Source: an uncultured Gammaproteobacteria bacterium
Lineage (GTDB): Bacteria; Pseudomonadota; Gammaproteobacteria; UBA9214
Reading direction: 5' to 3'
Assembly: GCA_905480305.1 (NCBI GenBank)
Contig: CAJQPV010000328.1
Coordinates: 1-8,421, forward strand
Length of the DNA: 8,421 nucleotides
Shown here piece after piece: positions 6,162-8,421 of this stretch. Position numbers and translations under genes: made by a program. The notes under the pieces were generated by a model. That model had not been told where the DNA came from. It was given only the letters and a program-made list of their open reading frames with translations, and made no database searches. Position 1 is the stretch's first letter. Every line of letters starts with the position of its first letter.

Positions 6162-6752
6162 ATGGCAATGGACGAACGCAAGCAGGCTAACCGGCGAGTT
6201 GTAAAACGGCTCGGTATGGCGGCGCTACTGATGTTTGGTTTCGGTTTTGCGCTGGTGCCCTTGTATGACGTGTTTTGCGAAATCACCGGCCTCAACGGCA
6301 AGACCGGACGCATTGAACTGGAAGAGGCGCTGAGCCAGACGGTTGACGAGGACCGCGAGGTGACCGTGGAATTTCTGGCTACGGTACACAGTGAATTGCC
6401 CTGGGAATTCAGGCCGATGCTCAGGAGGATCAAGGTGCATCCGGGTGAGGTGATCGAAGTTAATTACTTTGCCAGGAACATGACCGCTGAGATGGTTACC
6501 GGGCAGGCCGTGCCGAGCCTGGCGCCGGGACTGGCTGCAAAGTATTTCAGCAAAACCGAATGTTTTTGTTTCACCCGCCAGGCACTTGGTCCGGGAGAGA
6601 GCAAGGAAATGCCACTGCGTTTTATAGTGGATCCGGAACTGCCGGAAAATGTCAGGACGGTTTCATTATCCTATACATTTTACCAGGCGAAGCCTGAAGA
6701 AGCGGGAAAAGAGATTTCAATGGGATCGGGTACGCTGGATTCCATTATGTAG
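6162..6752 (+). CDS. ctaG: CtaG/Cox11, copper chaperone for the CuB site of cytochrome c oxidase
   Basis: CtaG (Cox11 family) is anchored in the inner membrane with a periplasmic copper-binding domain and delivers copper to CuB in CoxA. The protein has 196 residues, usual for the bacterial family. A basic N-terminus is followed by one membrane helix at about 17-36, then the conserved VPLYDVFCEITG segment (32-43, Cys39). The copper motif CFCF has Cys134 and Cys136, preceded by VPSLAPGLAAKYF (117-129). YTFY (171-174) near the end is also typical. ATG 6162 is used; a second ATG two codons in (6168) is equally possible. The ribosome site is weak, which fits coupling to the small gene ending 6 bases upstream. 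An 82-base gap with an imperfect hairpin separates it from coxC. Confidence 0.95.
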   Translation: MAMDERKQANRRVVKRLGMAALLMFGFGFALVPLYDVFCEITGLNGKTGRIELEEALSQTVDEDREVTVEFLATVHSELPWEFRPMLRRIKVHPGEVIEVNYFARNMTAEMVTGQAVPSLAPGLAAKYFSKTECFCFTRQALGPGESKEMPLRFIVDPELPENVRTVSLSYTFYQAKPEEAGKEISMGSGTLDSIM

Positions 6753-6760
6753 TTAATACG

Positions 6761-6787
6761 TGGCGGCGGGTGTCAGGCCCGTAGCCA
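6761..6787 (+). promoter_or_regulatory. Imperfect hairpin between ctaG and coxC
   Basis: TGGC (6761-6764) pairs with GCCA (6784-6787), and CGGG (6767-6770) pairs with CCCG (6778-6781). A 2-by-2 internal mismatch separates the two stems and the loop has seven bases. No T tract follows. It may stabilise or mark the transcript ahead of coxC. It is weaker than the hairpin after coxA and could be chance. Confidence 0.35.
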
Positions 6788-6834
6788 GCATTGAAAACTA
6801 ACTGAATAAACTTGCTATTGAGAGGGAGTGATAA

Positions 6835-7698
6835 ATGTCATCATCTAACGGCGGTTACTACCTGCCAGCACCCAGCCACTGGCCTATCGTCGGCTCGGTC
6901 GGCATGTTTCTGATGTTGTTTGGTTTCGCCAGCTTTTTGCATGGCAGCAGTGCACTGGTCATGAGCGCCGGTGCTGTGATTATCGTGGTTATGCTGTTCG
7001 GCTGGTTCGGAACAGTGATTAATGAAAGCCTGAGTGGTAAATACAACAGCCAGGTGGACACCTCATTCCGCATGGGTATGGCCTGGTTCATCTTTTCCGA
7101 GGTGATGTTCTTTGCGGCCTTCTTCGGTGTACTGTTTTATGCCCGTATGTGGTCAATTCCGTGGCTGGCTGGCGGATCCAACAATGTCATGACCAACGAG
7201 CTGTTGTGGCCGGGTTTTGAAGCCGTGTGGCCGACCAATGGTCCAGGTGATCTTGGTGGTGATTACCAGTACATGGGGCCGTGGGGTATTCCGGCGATCA
7301 ATACGCTGCTGCTGTTATCCAGTGGCGTGACGATTACCTGGGCACACTGGGGGCTGAAGAAAGAGGATCGCACACAGCTGATTCTCGGACTGATGGCTAC
7401 TGTGGCGCTGGGCGTTGTATTTCTCGGTTTCCAGGCCTACGAGTACTATCATGCCTACACTGATCTGAACCTGAAGCTGACCACCGGCATGTACGGTTCC
7501 ACTTTCTTCATGTTGACCGGCTTCCACGGCATGCACGTGACACTGGGTGTGACCATGCTGTTCGTGATCTTGATCCGCAGTATGAAAGGCCACTTTACCG
7601 AGGAGAATCACTTCGCATTTGAAGCGGTGGCCTGGTACTGGCACTTTGTTGACGTGGTCTGGCTGGGTCTGTTCGTCTTTGTTTACTGGCTGGTTTAG
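6835..7698 (+). CDS. coxC: Cytochrome c oxidase subunit III
   Basis: Subunit III stabilises CoxA turnover and helps proton entry to the D channel. The protein has 287 residues with seven predicted helices at about 16-36, 40-62, 82-104, 153-173, 181-203, 223-247 and 264-287. Family signatures are FIFSEVMFF (85-93) with the conserved membrane Glu89, GFQAYEYY (198-205), GFHGMHV (229-235) with His231 and His234, and WYWHFVDVVWL (267-277) with His270. The ribosome site is one of the strongest in the window: AGAGGGAG at 6821-6828, 6 bases from the ATG. Having its own strong site after an 82-base gap, it need not depend on ctaG translation. It is the last plus-strand gene before the terminator and ends with TAG. 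Confidence 0.97.
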   Translation: MSSSNGGYYLPAPSHWPIVGSVGMFLMLFGFASFLHGSSALVMSAGAVIIVVMLFGWFGTVINESLSGKYNSQVDTSFRMGMAWFIFSEVMFFAAFFGVLFYARMWSIPWLAGGSNNVMTNELLWPGFEAVWPTNGPGDLGGDYQYMGPWGIPAINTLLLLSSGVTITWAHWGLKKEDRTQLILGLMATVALGVVFLGFQAYEYYHAYTDLNLKLTTGMYGSTFFMLTGFHGMHVTLGVTMLFVILIRSMKGHFTEENHFAFEAVAWYWHFVDVVWLGLFVFVYWLV

Positions 7699-7717
7699 AC
7701 GACGATAGTACTGACTG

Positions 7718-7748
7718 AAAAAGGGCGCTGCTTTGCAGCGCCCTTTTT
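7718..7748. terminator. Bidirectional intrinsic terminator for the cox operon and the convergent DUF2909 gene
   Basis: A perfect 14-base inverted repeat (7718-7731 and 7735-7748) surrounds a TTT loop. The core GGGCGCTGC pairs with GCAGCGCCC, with five A on the left and five T on the right. The T tract ends the plus-strand transcript just after coxC. The A tract serves as a T tract for transcripts arriving from the minus strand. No other hairpin with a T tract this clear occurs in the window. Confidence 0.93.
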
Positions 7749-7763
7749 GCTGTATGCAGGGAT

Positions 7764-7830
7764 GATCGCGGACAAGGTCCGCTCCTACACTAACGGATTC
7801 ACCTGCAGGAGCGGACCTTGTCCGCGAATC
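7764..7830. repeat. Inverted pair of REP elements (REPIN-like)
   Basis: Two copies of a short repeat face each other. A perfect 21-base inverted repeat (7766-7786 with 7807-7827) is separated by 20 bases, and pairing extends two more bases past a single bulged A. Each copy also holds its own small palindrome, GCGGAC/GTCCGC around a three-base loop, and has a GTAGGAG-like (left, read on the minus strand) or GCAGGAG-like (right) head. This matches the REP elements of pseudomonads and relatives, which are moved in pairs by RAYT (REP-associated tyrosine) transposases. None is encoded in this window. It lies between the terminator and the 3' end of the DUF2909 gene, a typical intergenic landing site. 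Confidence 0.85.
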
Positions 7831-7849
7831 GTTTAGTGAGTTGGTGTGA

Positions 7850-8062
7850 CTAGCCTGGAGTGATGCCGTGTGGTTGCAACAGACCCGTGGCAAAGCCGAT
7901 CATTAACAGGATAAACAGCAGTACCGACAGGCTGACCCTGACCGTCAGTGCCTTGACGGTGCGTTCGGATGTACCCTTGTCCTTCATCAGGAAGAACAGA
8001 CCGCTGAAGAGACTGCCAATGATGGCAAACAAAAACAGGACAACAATGATTTTTGTGATCAT
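7850..8062 (-). CDS. DUF2909 twin-transmembrane small protein, cox-linked
   Basis: The minus-strand gene runs from ATG (8062-8060) to TAG (7852-7850) and encodes 70 residues. Two helices at about 3-25 and 43-62 flank a polar loop, MKDKGTSERTVKALTVRV (26-43), which predicts a helical hairpin with a positively charged cytoplasmic loop. Length, layout and the loop match the DUF2909 twin-transmembrane family, found, as I recall, between coxC and the SURF1 gene in Pseudomonas and other gammaproteobacteria. The function is unknown, and its constant neighbours hint at oxidase assembly or stability. The frame stays open upstream into the SURF1 gene, but the internal ATG at 8062 is chosen because only this part has the family features. 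A candidate extended -10 promoter lies upstream. The ribosome site is weak. Confidence 0.85.
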   Translation of the reverse strand: MITKIIVVLFLFAIIGSLFSGLFFLMKDKGTSERTVKALTVRVSLSVLLFILLMIGFATGLLQPHGITPG

Positions 8063-8096
8063 GGGATATAACCGGGCTGGCTGGATAATGTGTAGC

Positions 8097-8105
8097 AGTA
8101 TAGCA
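8097..8105 (-). promoter_or_regulatory. Candidate extended -10 promoter for the DUF2909 gene
   Basis: Read on the minus strand, the bases are TGC followed by TATACT, an extended -10 element with five of six matches to TATAAT. The expected start of transcription would be near 8090, giving a leader of about 28 bases before the ATG at 8062. No good -35 box is seen, which extended -10 promoters can tolerate. The upstream part would lie inside the divergent SURF1 gene. Confidence 0.4.
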
Positions 8106-8119
8106 AAACAGGATCGACG

Positions 8120-8421
8120 ATGAGAATCGGCGCCTTTGATTTCAGGCCGGGCCTGTGGCCAACCGTGGCAACCTTGCTGTTGCTGCCGTTGCTGACCGGT
8201 CTGGGTATCTGGCAACTGGAGCGGGCCAGCTGGAAACAGGAACTGGTCGACATGCATGAAGGCCAGGGACGCCTGTCACCCATTGGCCTCGAAGCGGCCA
8301 GTGAAGGTGGTGATTTTCAGTACCGTCGTGTGTTCGCGCGTGGGCAATATGATATGGAGCACCAGTTGTTACTGGATAACCGGACGTTCAACGGACATGC
8401 GGGCTATCATGTGCTGACGCC
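8120..8421 (+). CDS. SURF1 family cytochrome oxidase assembly protein (5' part)
   Basis: SURF1 (Shy1 in yeast) is an inner-membrane factor that helps place heme a in subunit I. The first 100 codons are visible and the gene runs off the right edge. An N-terminal membrane helix lies at about 13-31 and is followed by the family segment GIWQLERASWK (29-39). YRRV (68-71), GQYD (75-78), LLLDNRTFNGHAGYHV (83-98) are typical of the periplasmic domain. The second helix expected near the C-terminus lies outside the window. AGGA at 8110-8113 with 6-base spacing supports ATG 8120. The gene is divergent from the DUF2909 gene with a 57-base gap and separated from coxC by a terminator, so it probably starts its own transcript. 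I see no convincing plus-strand promoter in that gap. Heme a synthesis genes might follow downstream, but that is not visible. Confidence 0.92.
   Translation, partial: MRIGAFDFRPGLWPTVATLLLLPLLTGLGIWQLERASWKQELVDMHEGQGRLSPIGLEAASEGGDFQYRRVFARGQYDMEHQLLLDNRTFNGHAGYHVLT

Noticed and set aside
6791..6819. TTGAAA box before coxC as an internal promoter
   Set aside because: No convincing -10 box lies at the right distance (GCTATT at best).
8054..8067. TGTGA half-site near the DUF2909 start as a CRP/FNR-type site
   Set aside because: The second half-site (TCACA) is missing and the bases lie over the DUF2909 start codon region.

Overview
The window reads as ordinary chromosomal DNA of a gammaproteobacterium. 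The evidence is a bioF-bioH-bioC-bioD biotin operon, a CoxB with a fused cytochrome c domain (caa3 type), the order DUF2244-coxB-coxA-small ORF-ctaG-coxC-(DUF2909)-SURF1, and a paired REP element of the kind common in pseudomonads and relatives. I cannot name the genus from sequence alone. All clear genes use the standard code, and several end in TAG. No gene-free stretch exceeds about 300 bases; the longest is the 151-base gap at 7699-7849, which holds a terminator and a REP pair.

Region 1 (1-2566, + strand) is the late biotin operon: the 3' end of bioF, then bioH, bioC and bioD, tightly packed (3 bp gap, 23 bp gap, 8 bp overlap). BioC methylates malonyl-ACP to disguise it as a fatty-acid primer. 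BioH removes the methyl group once the pimeloyl chain is built. BioF condenses pimeloyl-ACP with alanine, and BioD closes the ureido ring of dethiobiotin. The most surprising point is an in-frame amber codon in bioF at 47-49, about 50 codons before the normal end, with the conserved C-terminus still readable behind it.

Region 2 (2567-7750, + strand) is a cytochrome oxidase operon. A candidate promoter at 2598-2624, with a perfect 14-base palindrome filling its spacer, precedes a DUF2244 membrane protein gene. Then come coxB (CuA plus cytochrome c), coxA (heme a, heme a3, CuB), a 36-residue single-helix protein gene, ctaG (copper insertion into CuB) and coxC. Perfect or near-perfect hairpins lie after coxA and after ctaG. 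A strong hairpin with A and T tracts ends the operon.

Region 3 (7751-8421) has the REP pair, a small minus-strand DUF2909 twin-helix membrane protein gene convergent with coxC, and the start of a SURF1 oxidase-assembly gene running off the right edge. The structural genes, two known assembly factors (CtaG, SURF1) and three small or unknown membrane proteins form one oxidase-building locus. I see no wholly new system. The items most worth a second look are the bioF amber codon, the palindrome in the promoter spacer, the 36-residue ORF with its upstream hairpin, and the REP pair.
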